Positions 9,411-17,476 of a stretch of DNA of 64,000 bases are shown here, piece by piece (the first letter of the stretch is position 1; every line of letters begins with the position of its first letter). The position numbers were made by a program, and so were the translations under genes. This stretch comes from a bacterium (GTDB lineage Bacteria > Auribacterota > UBA3054), in the NCBI GenBank assembly GCA_017557885.1, contig JAFYXV010000007.1:248001-312000 (forward strand). The letters run 5' to 3'. The notes beneath the pieces were generated by a model that worked only from the letters and a program-made list of their open reading frames with translations, ran no database searches and had not been told where the DNA came from.

Positions 9411-10857
9411 GATCGAGAAACTTTTCTATCTTCTCAGGTTGGCGGCTGACATTGTTATCGTCCATATTGCTTTCTATTTCGGCTACCACACCTACATGGG
9501 CTTCGGCTTCAAAGACCAGTATCTGGCTGACAACATGAAGTCGATCATCTATTACAATCCCTCGAAGGAGACGCTTTACTTCACTTTGGCGATAGTCTTC
9601 TCCTTGATCCTTGTCACTTACAACGTACTGCGCAAATATTACCGCGGCGACAACAGCATTCTTAACGTCAAGGAATATCAGCATATCATCTCGTCGTATG
9701 TTTTCGCCGCCGTCATGACGTGCGCCTTTTATTTCGTTTATTACATCTATCTGAACAAAACGGAAGGCGGATTCACCGACAAGCTTTTTTCCCGCCGCAT
9801 CTTCTGCTATTCCTTCGCTTACGCTTTCATAATGGTCGTCTGCTTCAGGGCCTTCATGAACTGGCTGATCAGCAAGATGCACAAGAGGGGCATCTTCGTG
9901 AGGAACTGCCTTATCCTGGGCGCCGGCAACAACGGGAAGCTGGTGGCCCGCCGCCTTTTGCGCCACACCGCCCACCATTATCTTCCCGTCTGCTATCTTG
10001 ACGACTACATCCCGAAAGGCACGGAGATAGAAGTCGAGAAGAACGGCTTCAAGCTGAAGGTCGAGGGCACAGTCGACGATCTCGAACGCCTTATAAAAGA
10101 GCTGGACATTACTTCCGTTTTCTTCTGCATGAGCGAAGCGCCGGCGGAAAAGATCTTTTCCGTCATGGATCTCTGTTACTCTTTGAAGGTGCCTTTTTAC
10201 TTTACCCCCAGACTTTACACCATCCCTCAGGTCATAAGGGGCTACGAGATAGCCGGCGTTTATGTTCTCAGCATCATCCATGATTTCACGGTCTCCTGGT
10301 ATTACAATTTTGTCAAGAGAGCTTTCGACATAGTCTTTTCCATTCTGCTCCTTATCCCCGGACTGCCTGTCATGCTTCTCACCGCTTTAGCCATAAAACT
10401 AGACAGCAAAGGCCCGGTCTTCTTTTCCCAGGAGCGCGTAGGCCTGAACGGAAAGAAGTTCATCATGTACAAATTCCGCTCCATGAAGACGGAGGCCAGC
10501 GGTTCGGAACTGAAGCCCAAGGACGGCCGCGATTCCAGGATCACCCGGGTAGGGCACTTCCTGAGGCTGACCAGCCTGGACGAACTTCCCCAGATCCTCA
10601 ATGTTCTCAAGGGCGACATGTCCTTTGTGGGCCCCAGGCCGGAGATGACCTTCATAGTGGACACCTACGACAAATGGCAGAGGCTCAGGCTGAAAGTCAA
10701 GCCCGGCATCACCGGCCTCTGGCAGATCAGCGCGGAGCGCAATCTTCCCATCCACGAGAATCTCGACTACGACATGTATTATCTCCAGGAGCGCTCGCTG
10801 CTTCTGGACGTTGTGATCATTTTCAAGACTTTCTTCTTTGTGGCCAGGGGTATCTGA
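9400..10857 (+). CDS. Polyprenyl-phosphate sugar-1-phosphate transferase (WcaJ/WbaP type)
   Basis: Inner-membrane enzyme that starts exopolysaccharide or O-antigen repeat synthesis by placing a sugar-1-phosphate on undecaprenyl phosphate. The N-terminal half has four to five hydrophobic segments and a CoA-binding-like Rossmann region (ILGAGNNGKLVARRLL near residue 172). The C-terminal catalytic domain shows KRAFDIVFSILLLIPGLP, GPVFFSQERVGLNGKKF, MYKFRSMK, LDELPQILNVLKGDMSFVGP and KPGITGLWQ. Length is 485 residues, as in the WcaJ family. It is followed directly by an O-antigen ligase-like gene, which supports a surface glycan role. Confidence 0.93.
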   Translation: MRTKIEKLFYLLRLAADIVIVHIAFYFGYHTYMGFGFKDQYLADNMKSIIYYNPSKETLYFTLAIVFSLILVTYNVLRKYYRGDNSILNVKEYQHIISSYVFAAVMTCAFYFVYYIYLNKTEGGFTDKLFSRRIFCYSFAYAFIMVVCFRAFMNWLISKMHKRGIFVRNCLILGAGNNGKLVARRLLRHTAHHYLPVCYLDDYIPKGTEIEVEKNGFKLKVEGTVDDLERLIKELDITSVFFCMSEAPAEKIFSVMDLCYSLKVPFYFTPRLYTIPQVIRGYEIAGVYVLSIIHDFTVSWYYNFVKRAFDIVFSILLLIPGLPVMLLTALAIKLDSKGPVFFSQERVGLNGKKFIMYKFRSMKTEASGSELKPKDGRDSRITRVGHFLRLTSLDELPQILNVLKGDMSFVGPRPEMTFIVDTYDKWQRLRLKVKPGITGLWQISAERNLPIHENLDYDMYYLQERSLLLDVVIIFKTFFFVARGI

Positions 10858-10858
10858 G

Positions 10859-13249
10859 ATGATAGGGAAATTACGGCGCTGCGGAGCTCTGGCTCTTTTC
10901 CTCGTTTCTTTCTGCGGCCTTTGGCCGGCGGCGCTTTCCCTTGCTCCGAAGGACGTCAACTACTGTTTCGCCTATCTGGCGGTCCTGGCCTTCGTTTTCC
11001 TTTTCGCCTATTTCATTCCAAAAAGGGCGCTCTTCCTGCTCTGCTTCCTCATGCCCCTGAGCGGGATCTTCTCACGTTTTCTGGAGATCGGCGCGCACCA
11101 GCCTGTCATTTTCCTTTCGCTGTCTTTTTCCCTGGGATACTGGGCCAACAGGCTGGTGACAAGGAAGAGTTCTCCGGTTGACAGCGATCTGAAACTGCCC
11201 CTGCTGCTTCTTATCCTTGTGGGCGTTTCCTCCTCTTTTTGGACCGCGGCTCGCTACGGCAACTTTATCAAGGGCTTTGCCACGCCGTTTTTTTACGACA
11301 GGGTGATCAACACCTCCGGCGTCACGGCTTCCCACGCGCTTAAGGTCACTTTAGTGCACGGCTGCCTTTTCCTTTCGCTGCCGGCCCTTTTCTGGGCTGT
11401 CGCCTCCATACTCGGGGAAATTGATCGGGAGGAGCGCGGGGCGTACGTTCTGAAACTTTTCAAAGTCACGCTTATAGGGCTTCTGCCGGTCTTGGCGTTT
11501 GCCTTTTACCAGCATTTCGTCAACAGTTCCTTCGCTTTCTGGGGCGACCAGAGCTGGCTCAACGAAAACCGCGTTTCCGGCGGCATGTCCGACCCCAACG
11601 CCCTCGGACTTTTCCTGGCTTTGGTAACGCCGTCGGCTCTTTTCTTCGCCTTTAAGGGAAGCTGGAAGGACAAGCTGTTTTTCTTCCCCGTTACCGCGGC
11701 GGCGCTTCTGGCCATGACCTATTCCGGCTCCCGCTCCTCGCTGCTCTTCCTTTTCCTCTGCGCGCTTCTCGCGGCCCTTTTGTTTGTCGCGAGGTATTTA
11801 AAGAAACGCGCCTTCGGGAAAAAGCAGCTGCTGGGGATCCTGGGGATCTTCGTTTTGCTTTTGATATTCGCCGCCACGCTGCCGGCTCTTAAGCTTGATC
11901 CCAATTCCGGAAACCCGGTGATCGCCAGGGTCGCCCGCCAACTCAACCGCCGGAAAAGCGAAAAGGGCATTTCCTTCTTCGACCGGCGGGAGATCCAGTG
12001 GAAGCAGGCCTGGCGTATCTGGAAGGAGTATCCCCTGGAAGGAGTCGGAGTGGGCGCTTTTCCGCTTGAAGTCGTCAATTACAACAGGGAAGCGGGCGAG
12101 GAGACTCCCAGCGACAATCCCTGGAACCAGTACCTGACCTGGGGCGTGGAGCTGGGCGTTTTGGGAACCTTGATCTGGCTCTTCCTGCTTTTCCTTCTCT
12201 TTAGAAAAGCCTCGCCTTCCAAGGCTGTTTCAGAACCTTTTTCGGAGCGGACTGTTCTGGGGATCTGCTTTCTGGCGTTCCTTGCGATCTCTTTCTTCGG
12301 GACGCATCTGAACGCTCCCGAAATATCGGCCCTCGTCGCGCTGCTGCTTTCTTTTTATCTTGCGGGGAAGGACGAAGGGGGAAGCGAGCCTCTCAGGCTA
12401 AGGCATCTTTTCGCCGCCGGGCTTTTCCTGCTAGTCTTGAATTCCATCTACGCCTTCGCGGTCTTCGGCGATCTGGGCGCGCAGGAGCGCCGGGACCGTT
12501 TTTCCCTTTCCAACGACTTCGGCCTTTACGCCAAGGAGCGCTGGCAGGGCAACGCTTTCGAATACCGCTGGAGCGCGCCCCGGGGCGGTATGCTCCTGGA
12601 GATCCCCAAAGGAAAAAGAGTTTTGAAACTTCGCCTGGCTGCGGTCAGGGAGGACGTATCCAGAGCGGATTTCGTGGCGGTCACTTTCTATTACGCCGGG
12701 GAATTTTTGGACACCATCGTTCTGACCGAGCCCGAATGGCAGGAAATAAAGCTGAACATCTTCCCCTGGCTCCCCGACAAAGCCCTTTTGTGCTTCGAAG
12801 TCAGCCGGGTCTGGCATCCTGAATCGGAGACCAGGGACCTGGGCGTCGCCTTTGCGGACGCTTATGAGTTCGAGGAGGATTTTTCCCGCCAGGCCCAGGG
12901 GCTTCTTTGCTACGAGACCAGCGAGAAAGGATTGCTGGCCGTCATGGGCAGGGGCATAAGCTGGCAGCCTTCCAAGAGCAGCACGGTCATCAGGCTGGAT
13001 TTTGAAATGCCCCTCAGGAAACCCCTGGAGCCTTTGAAGCAGACTTACACTCTCTATCAGGGCGACAAGCTCCTGGAAACTTTCGCCTTCCCCTTCGACG
13101 GCGGCACCCACACCTTTGAGAAGACTTTCCCGGACGACGACAGGCGGGCCCTTTCCCTGAGGGCGGAAAAACTTCTGAGGACCAAGATCAAGGGAACGGC
13201 GGCGCCTGTCAAGACCGGCGGACGCATAAGAGCCATAGGAGATTTCTGA
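10859..13249 (+). CDS. O-antigen ligase/polymerase-like membrane protein with C-terminal soluble domain
   Basis: Multispanning inner-membrane protein of about 796 residues. The ATG at 10859 is preferred over an upstream GTG because it sits just after the previous stop and begins a normal N-terminal helix. About a dozen hydrophobic helices fill residues 10-540. The Wzy/WaaL signature region is visible as NRVSGGMSDPNALGLFLAL and later in YPLEGVGVGAFPLEVVNYN and DNPWNQYLTWGVELGVLG. A soluble region of about 230 residues at the C terminus (after residue 560), probably periplasmic, is not typical of simple ligases and is unrecognised. It could be a ligase or a polymerase; context with the sugar transferase favours glycan assembly. 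Confidence 0.8.
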   Translation: MIGKLRRCGALALFLVSFCGLWPAALSLAPKDVNYCFAYLAVLAFVFLFAYFIPKRALFLLCFLMPLSGIFSRFLEIGAHQPVIFLSLSFSLGYWANRLVTRKSSPVDSDLKLPLLLLILVGVSSSFWTAARYGNFIKGFATPFFYDRVINTSGVTASHALKVTLVHGCLFLSLPALFWAVASILGEIDREERGAYVLKLFKVTLIGLLPVLAFAFYQHFVNSSFAFWGDQSWLNENRVSGGMSDPNALGLFLALVTPSALFFAFKGSWKDKLFFFPVTAAALLAMTYSGSRSSLLFLFLCALLAALLFVARYLKKRAFGKKQLLGILGIFVLLLIFAATLPALKLDPNSGNPVIARVARQLNRRKSEKGISFFDRREIQWKQAWRIWKEYPLEGVGVGAFPLEVVNYNREAGEETPSDNPWNQYLTWGVELGVLGTLIWLFLLFLLFRKASPSKAVSEPFSERTVLGICFLAFLAISFFGTHLNAPEISALVALLLSFYLAGKDEGGSEPLRLRHLFAAGLFLLVLNSIYAFAVFGDLGAQERRDRFSLSNDFGLYAKERWQGNAFEYRWSAPRGGMLLEIPKGKRVLKLRLAAVREDVSRADFVAVTFYYAGEFLDTIVLTEPEWQEIKLNIFPWLPDKALLCFEVSRVWHPESETRDLGVAFADAYEFEEDFSRQAQGLLCYETSEKGLLAVMGRGISWQPSKSSTVIRLDFEMPLRKPLEPLKQTYTLYQGDKLLETFAFPFDGGTHTFEKTFPDDDRRALSLRAEKLLRTKIKGTAAPVKTGGRIRAIGDF

Positions 13250-14091
13250 TGCTTTACATCGTAGCGACTCCCTTGGGCAACCTTGAAGACCTTACTCCCA
13301 GAGCCCTGAGGATCTTCCAGGAAGTCGACGCCATCGCGGCGGAGGATACCCGCCACACTATCCAGCTCCTCAGCCACTTCGGTATCCAGAAGCCTCTTTT
13401 CGCTTTCCACCAGCACAATGAAAGGGAGGCGACCGAACAGCTGATAGAAAAACTTACAAAGGGACAGAACATCGCCCTTGTCTCAGACGCCGGCTATCCC
13501 TGCGTCTCTGACGCCGGAAGCTATCTCACGCAAACCCTCCGCGACAGAAACATTCCCTACACCTGCCTACCGGGCGCCTGCGCGGTGGAAACGGCTCTCG
13601 TCCTCTCCGGATTGCCAACGGAGACTTACACTTTCCTAGGTTTCCTCCCCAGGGAAGGCAAGGAAAGAGAGCAAGCTTTCAAAAAAATAGAAAACGCCGA
13701 AGAAACAGCGATCGTTTTCGAAAGCCCCCTGAGAATAATTAAGCTCATAAAAGATCTCAAGCCCTATCTTAAGGAAAGAAAGGTCTCTCTTCTCAGGGAA
13801 ATGACCAAGATCCACGAAGAGTGCGTAAGGGGTACTGCGGAAGAAGTCTTAACTGAACTTGAATCCAGAGCTGAGATAAAAGGGGAGTGCGTCCTTGTAA
13901 TAGAAGGCGGAAAGAAAGAGAAAGTTGAAAACAACTCCCAAGCCCTTACAATTGACGACGCCGTCAGGAAAGTTCTTCTTCTCAAAAAGAAAGCGGATCT
14001 TTCGCTCTCCCAGGCCGCACAGGCCGTGGCCCTTATTACCGACTACAACAGAAAAGAGCTCTACAAAAAAGCCCTGGACGAGGAAGAATGA
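13249..14091 (+). CDS. rsmI: 16S rRNA (cytidine-1402-2'-O)-methyltransferase
   Basis: SAM-dependent enzyme that methylates C1402 in the ribosomal decoding centre. The N-terminal LYIVATPLGNLEDLTPRAL, AAEDTRHTIQLL, VSDAGYPCVSDAG and FLGFLPREGKERE motifs are characteristic. Length is 280 residues. It begins with TGATG overlap on the previous gene and overlaps the next gene by 4 bases. Base composition here is more AT-rich than in the neighbouring genes. Confidence 0.96.
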   Translation: MLYIVATPLGNLEDLTPRALRIFQEVDAIAAEDTRHTIQLLSHFGIQKPLFAFHQHNEREATEQLIEKLTKGQNIALVSDAGYPCVSDAGSYLTQTLRDRNIPYTCLPGACAVETALVLSGLPTETYTFLGFLPREGKEREQAFKKIENAEETAIVFESPLRIIKLIKDLKPYLKERKVSLLREMTKIHEECVRGTAEEVLTELESRAEIKGECVLVIEGGKKEKVENNSQALTIDDAVRKVLLLKKKADLSLSQAAQAVALITDYNRKELYKKALDEEE

Positions 14092-14534
14092 GCGAACCGC
14101 CCCTTGAAACTGACAAGATCTATCGCCAGGAAACCGGAACGGTGGTCTCGATCAGCAGCGACGGCCGCGCCGTGGTAAGATTGAGCCGCACCAAAGCCTG
14201 CGAATTCTGCGGCCAGTGTTCCGTCAGCAAAGAAGACGGCATGATGGAACTCCAGGCGGACATTCCCGAAGACGAGGATATAAAAGTCAACGATTCCGTC
14301 GCTCTTTTAAAAAAGCCCGGCTTCCAAACAAAAGCCATCGCGCTTCTTCTCCTGTCGCCTTTATTAGGCCTGCTTCTGGGAGCGGGCATTGGATATATCC
14401 TTTTTCCCCGAAACGAGGCTCTGGAGGCCTTTGCGGCGCTCCTGGGGCTCTTCGCAGCCTTCATCGTGTCCGTTGCGATAGTAAGGAAGAAAAAATATCA
14501 CCGCGGCTCCGGCCTAACCTTAAAAAAATTATGA
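14088..14534 (+). CDS. RseC/MucC-family (SoxR-reducing type) membrane protein
   Basis: Small inner-membrane protein of 148 residues. The N-terminal region TGTVVSISSDGRAVVRLSR followed by CEFCGQC gives the Cys cluster typical of RseC/MucC and the Rsx-associated family. Two transmembrane helices follow (residues 84-108 and 112-128), then a basic tail. Family members affect sigma-E signalling or reduce SoxR, but neither partner is visible in this window, so the exact role is open. The stop overlaps the next start (ATGA). Confidence 0.8.
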   Translation: MSEPPLETDKIYRQETGTVVSISSDGRAVVRLSRTKACEFCGQCSVSKEDGMMELQADIPEDEDIKVNDSVALLKKPGFQTKAIALLLLSPLLGLLLGAGIGYILFPRNEALEAFAALLGLFAAFIVSVAIVRKKKYHRGSGLTLKKL

Positions 14535-15277
14535 AAAGATTCCTTCTTCTTCTGCTCGCCGCCCTGCTTTTGGCGCCGCTTTGCGCCCTGGCCGTAAGGT
14601 ATCCCAGGCCCAATTACCGGAAGTTTGAGAAAACAAAGCAGGTGACGAAAAAAGTCCCGGCCAACGAAGCGACCACCAATCTCTTCACCTACCAAATGAT
14701 ATCTCCCGTGCCCACCGAGGTCTACAACAGGATGCTCGGCAAATCTTTTCCCAAGGGCTGCCAGTTTGACATTAAGCAGCTCACTTATCTCACTTTTAAG
14801 CACTACGGTTTCGACGGCAAGGTGTACACGGGCGAAATGGTGGTGAACAAGGCGATAGCGAAGCCTGTCTTGAAAATTTTCCGCAAGCTTTTCGAACAAA
14901 AATACCAGATAGAAAAAATAAAGCTCATCGACGATTTCGGCGCCAACGACGCAAACAGCATGAAGGCGAACAACACTTCCTGTTTCTGCTACAGAAAAAT
15001 AGCCGGTTCCGACAAACTATCCAAGCACTCCCTGGGGCTGGCCATCGATATAAATCCGCTTTACAATCCCTGCGTTTCCTTAATTGACGGAGTGATCTCA
15101 AAAGTGGAACCCATTGAAGGAAAACCTTTCATGGTAAGAGACAACAGGGATCCCCGGCGCATAAAAAAAGGCGACGTTGTTTACAAGGCTTTTACGGAAA
15201 ACGGCTTCGTTTGGGGAGGGGACTGGGAAAATCCGCTTGATTTCCAACATTTCGAGTACAAAGTAAACCTCGAATAG
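14531..15277 (+). CDS. Secreted M15-type D-Ala-D-Ala carboxypeptidase-like protein
   Basis: The chosen ATG at 14531 overlaps the preceding stop and gives a clean signal peptide (KRFLLLLLAALLLAPLCALA). An upstream extension in the same frame would read over the RseC-like gene and was rejected. Near the C terminus the M15 zinc motifs are seen: SKHSLGLAIDINP (SxHxxGxAxD) near residue 170 and DFQHFEY (HxE-type) at the end. Family members trim peptidoglycan stem peptides in the periplasm. Length is 248 residues. The start is preceded by an A-rich TAAAAAAATT and no Shine-Dalgarno sequence. Confidence 0.85.
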   Translation: MKRFLLLLLAALLLAPLCALAVRYPRPNYRKFEKTKQVTKKVPANEATTNLFTYQMISPVPTEVYNRMLGKSFPKGCQFDIKQLTYLTFKHYGFDGKVYTGEMVVNKAIAKPVLKIFRKLFEQKYQIEKIKLIDDFGANDANSMKANNTSCFCYRKIAGSDKLSKHSLGLAIDINPLYNPCVSLIDGVISKVEPIEGKPFMVRDNRDPRRIKKGDVVYKAFTENGFVWGGDWENPLDFQHFEYKVNLE

Positions 15278-15374
15278 ATACAGTCAAAAGTTTGTAAAAT
15301 CAAGCGCATCGAAATATGCCAAGCTTGAAGGACTTGGAAGGCCGGCGATTTTTGTAGATTTGCTTTTTTCCCCC

Positions 15375-15404
15375 TTGCTCTTGTAAAATATTCAATGACA
15401 TAAT
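15375..15404 (+). promoter_or_regulatory. Possible promoter for the PEP-CTERM/SUMF1 gene
   Basis: TTGCTC at 15375-15380 and CATAAT at 15399-15404 are 18 bases apart in the 196-base gap before 15474. The match is moderate. Nothing else is recognisable in the gap. Confidence 0.3.
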
Positions 15405-15473
15405 CATAACGCTTATTCGCTGCGCCTTTTTTATAGACGTTGCCGCAACTTTAACCAATAAACCGAAAAAATT

Positions 15474-17315
15474 ATGCGCGGAAAAATTTTCTTCCTGGCC
15501 TTCCTGGTCTGCGGCGTGACTTTAGCGGCTGAACTTTGGTCTGACACTTTTGAATTTTCCGGAGCGGCTGTCGATCCCTCTGAAACAACAGTCATTTATC
15601 CCGCGGGCGGTTACCAGAGCAATTCTGCCACTCCCTTGCCTTACAACAGCGGCTGGGCCAAGGGCAACCCTGAATCCATTGAAATTTTTTATATAAACGA
15701 AGAAGATGATTCCTTGAGAGGCGTGATCTACTATCAGGAATCTGCTTCGCCATCCCAGGGCGTCGCGTATTGGGACTATATTGGAACGGATCCGGCCGAT
15801 ATCCCCAGGAACGACACTTATACCATCTTTGAATCCGTTCTGAGCGACTATGAAGAAATCCTGATGTGTCGTTCCGTCACGATCGTTCCGGAACCGGCTG
15901 CCGCTTTGCTTTTGGTTTTAGCGGGAGCTTTTTTCATGAGAAAAAGAATAAAAGGCCTTTTGGTCGGCCTTTTGGCGGTCACGGCCGTAAGCGCTTTCTC
16001 AGCGGAAGTAACTTCCGTCAGCTGCTACCAGGCTCTGCCCTTCAACAACAAGGTCGTCATCAACTACACGCTTTCCAAAACGACTGAAAAGGTCACGCCT
16101 GTCTTTACGGTTTCTTTTGCCGGCAAATATGATGATGGCGAACCCTTCGACCTTGAAGACAACGGCACCATTACCGGCGACGGCGCGGCGGGCATCGTGC
16201 TGGGGGAAGGCAGCAAGCAAGCCGTTTGGACTCCCGGAGGCAGTCTCGCCGAAGTGTCCACTTCCACAATGCAGGTGAAAGTGGCGGCGGTGGATGTCAC
16301 CGGGGAGGCAACCTATTTGAAACTGGATCTCTCCAGCTATAAAATGACTAACAGCGCTCTCGGTCCTGAAAATCCCAATTACGATCCCGAAGATCCTGAA
16401 AGCGGCAGGTTCTTGTCCATAAATTGCAAGACTTCCGAAATATGGTTCAGAAGAGTCGAACCGGGCACTTTCACTATGGGAAGCGATGTGAATGAAGTTG
16501 GCAGACCAACGGACAAAAGTGTTATAGATTATGAGACCGGAGGAAGGCACATTGTCAACAGTGAAACCGAGCATTCAGTGACCATTACCAAGGCTTTTTA
16601 CCTTGCTGTTTTTGAAACAACGCAGGACCAGTACGAGACCATTGTCTGCGAGAATCCTTCAAGATGGCGTTCCCATCTTGCCGAGGGCGAAACGCAGGAG
16701 GCGAGGCCTGTTGATTATGTTTCATATTCTGATATCAGAGGAGTAAACGAGGGAGCTACATGGCCCGAACAAACCGATTACCGGGTGGACGACTACACTT
16801 TCTTCGGAATAATTCGTGAGTCAACCGGCGCCGGCATTATTTTTGATCTGCCCACCGAGGCTCAGTGGGAAATGGCCTGCCGCGATAAAGGCGACGGAAG
16901 CTATGTGGGCAGCAGCAGATGGAGTGATGATTCCGTTTTCACCATGACCGCAGATGCCAAGAATACGGACGATAACCTTGAAAATGTTGCCTGGTACGCA
17001 AACAACACTAAAGTATCTTCTACTTATCCTTCCCACGAGGTCGGCCGTAAAAAACCCAACGGTATCGGTCTTTATGATATGCTCGGCAATGCCATGGAAT
17101 GGTGCCTGGACTGGTCGAAAACGTATATTGTGCCGTATGATTTGGATCCGGTCGGCCCGCCCTATGATGAAAGCAACGAAGGCCAGAGCCGCAGGAAACG
17201 CGGAGGTTCCGCCCAACAAAATGCCGCTAATTGCCGTATAGCTCAGAGGTCAAACGGAAGGCCTAATGACAAAAATCAAAACTGCGGTTTCCGCATTGCC
17301 ATTCAGGCAAGATAA
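15474..17315 (+). CDS. Two-part secreted protein: PEP-CTERM module fused to signal peptide plus SUMF1 (FGE-sulfatase-like) domain
   Basis: The 613-residue protein has an unusual order. Residues 1-19 are a signal peptide and 20-137 a small module (ELWSDTFEFSGAAVD). Residues 138-158 form a PEP-CTERM-type sorting signal (VPEPAAALLLVLAGAFFMRK). Without a break, residues 155-177 (MRKRIKGLLVGLLAVTAVSA) look like a second signal peptide. An Ig-like domain of about 100 residues follows (TSVSCYQALPFNNKVVINYT). Residues 320-613 are a SUMF1/EgtB-type domain (VEPGTFTMGSD, PTEAQWEMACR, GNAMEWCLDW, RGGS, CGFRIA). I could not align a paired Cys active site like that of true formylglycine-generating enzymes, so a structural or binding role is possible. 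The start lacks a Shine-Dalgarno sequence (CCGAAAAAATTATG). A homologous arrangement occurs at 60130. Confidence 0.8.
   Translation: MRGKIFFLAFLVCGVTLAAELWSDTFEFSGAAVDPSETTVIYPAGGYQSNSATPLPYNSGWAKGNPESIEIFYINEEDDSLRGVIYYQESASPSQGVAYWDYIGTDPADIPRNDTYTIFESVLSDYEEILMCRSVTIVPEPAAALLLVLAGAFFMRKRIKGLLVGLLAVTAVSAFSAEVTSVSCYQALPFNNKVVINYTLSKTTEKVTPVFTVSFAGKYDDGEPFDLEDNGTITGDGAAGIVLGEGSKQAVWTPGGSLAEVSTSTMQVKVAAVDVTGEATYLKLDLSSYKMTNSALGPENPNYDPEDPESGRFLSINCKTSEIWFRRVEPGTFTMGSDVNEVGRPTDKSVIDYETGGRHIVNSETEHSVTITKAFYLAVFETTQDQYETIVCENPSRWRSHLAEGETQEARPVDYVSYSDIRGVNEGATWPEQTDYRVDDYTFFGIIRESTGAGIIFDLPTEAQWEMACRDKGDGSYVGSSRWSDDSVFTMTADAKNTDDNLENVAWYANNTKVSSTYPSHEVGRKKPNGIGLYDMLGNAMEWCLDWSKTYIVPYDLDPVGPPYDESNEGQSRRKRGGSAQQNAANCRIAQRSNGRPNDKNQNCGFRIAIQAR
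15923..15938 (+). promoter_or_regulatory. Candidate internal ribosome binding site and start codon (Met155 of the PEP-CTERM/SUMF1 gene)
   Basis: GGGAG at 15923-15927 is 8 bases before ATG 15936-15938. This Met begins MRKRIKGLLVGLLAVTAVSA, a complete signal peptide. Initiation here would give a normal secreted SUMF1 protein of 459 residues. The role is inferred; only the spacing and sequence are observed. Confidence 0.4.
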
Positions 17316-17351
17316 TAATTAGAGTTCAGGCAATATTTTGAGATCAATCAA

Positions 17352-17383
17352 CTTCCCCGGGAGAGATCCCGGGGGAGTTTTTT
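17352..17383 (+). terminator. Rho-independent terminator
   Basis: Stem CTTCCCCGGGA (17352-17362), loop GAGA, stem TCCCGGGGGAG (17367-17377), then a run of six T. It closes the PEP-CTERM/SUMF1 transcript. Confidence 0.9.
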
Positions 17384-17436
17384 GTTGGGGTGATTTCTGG
17401 CTGGGAGGCCGGCGTGTGCCATTTTTCGTTTCCTTA

Positions 17437-17445
17437 TGCTAAAAT
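17437..17445 (+). promoter_or_regulatory. Extended -10 promoter element of the leuB-asd-mscS group
   Basis: TGCTAAAAT (TG at 17437, TAAAAT at 17440-17445) follows the terminator and sits about 30 bases before the leuB-like start. No good -35 is visible, which is acceptable for an extended -10 promoter. Confidence 0.45.
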
Positions 17446-17476
17446 AAAATATTAATCAAAAAAATAAGGAAATGAA

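Noticed and set aside
15900-15980. Sequencing or assembly error fusing two genes at the internal PEP-CTERM signal
   Set aside because: The same junction with identical spacing occurs independently at 60520-60640 and the frame is open on both sides in both genes.
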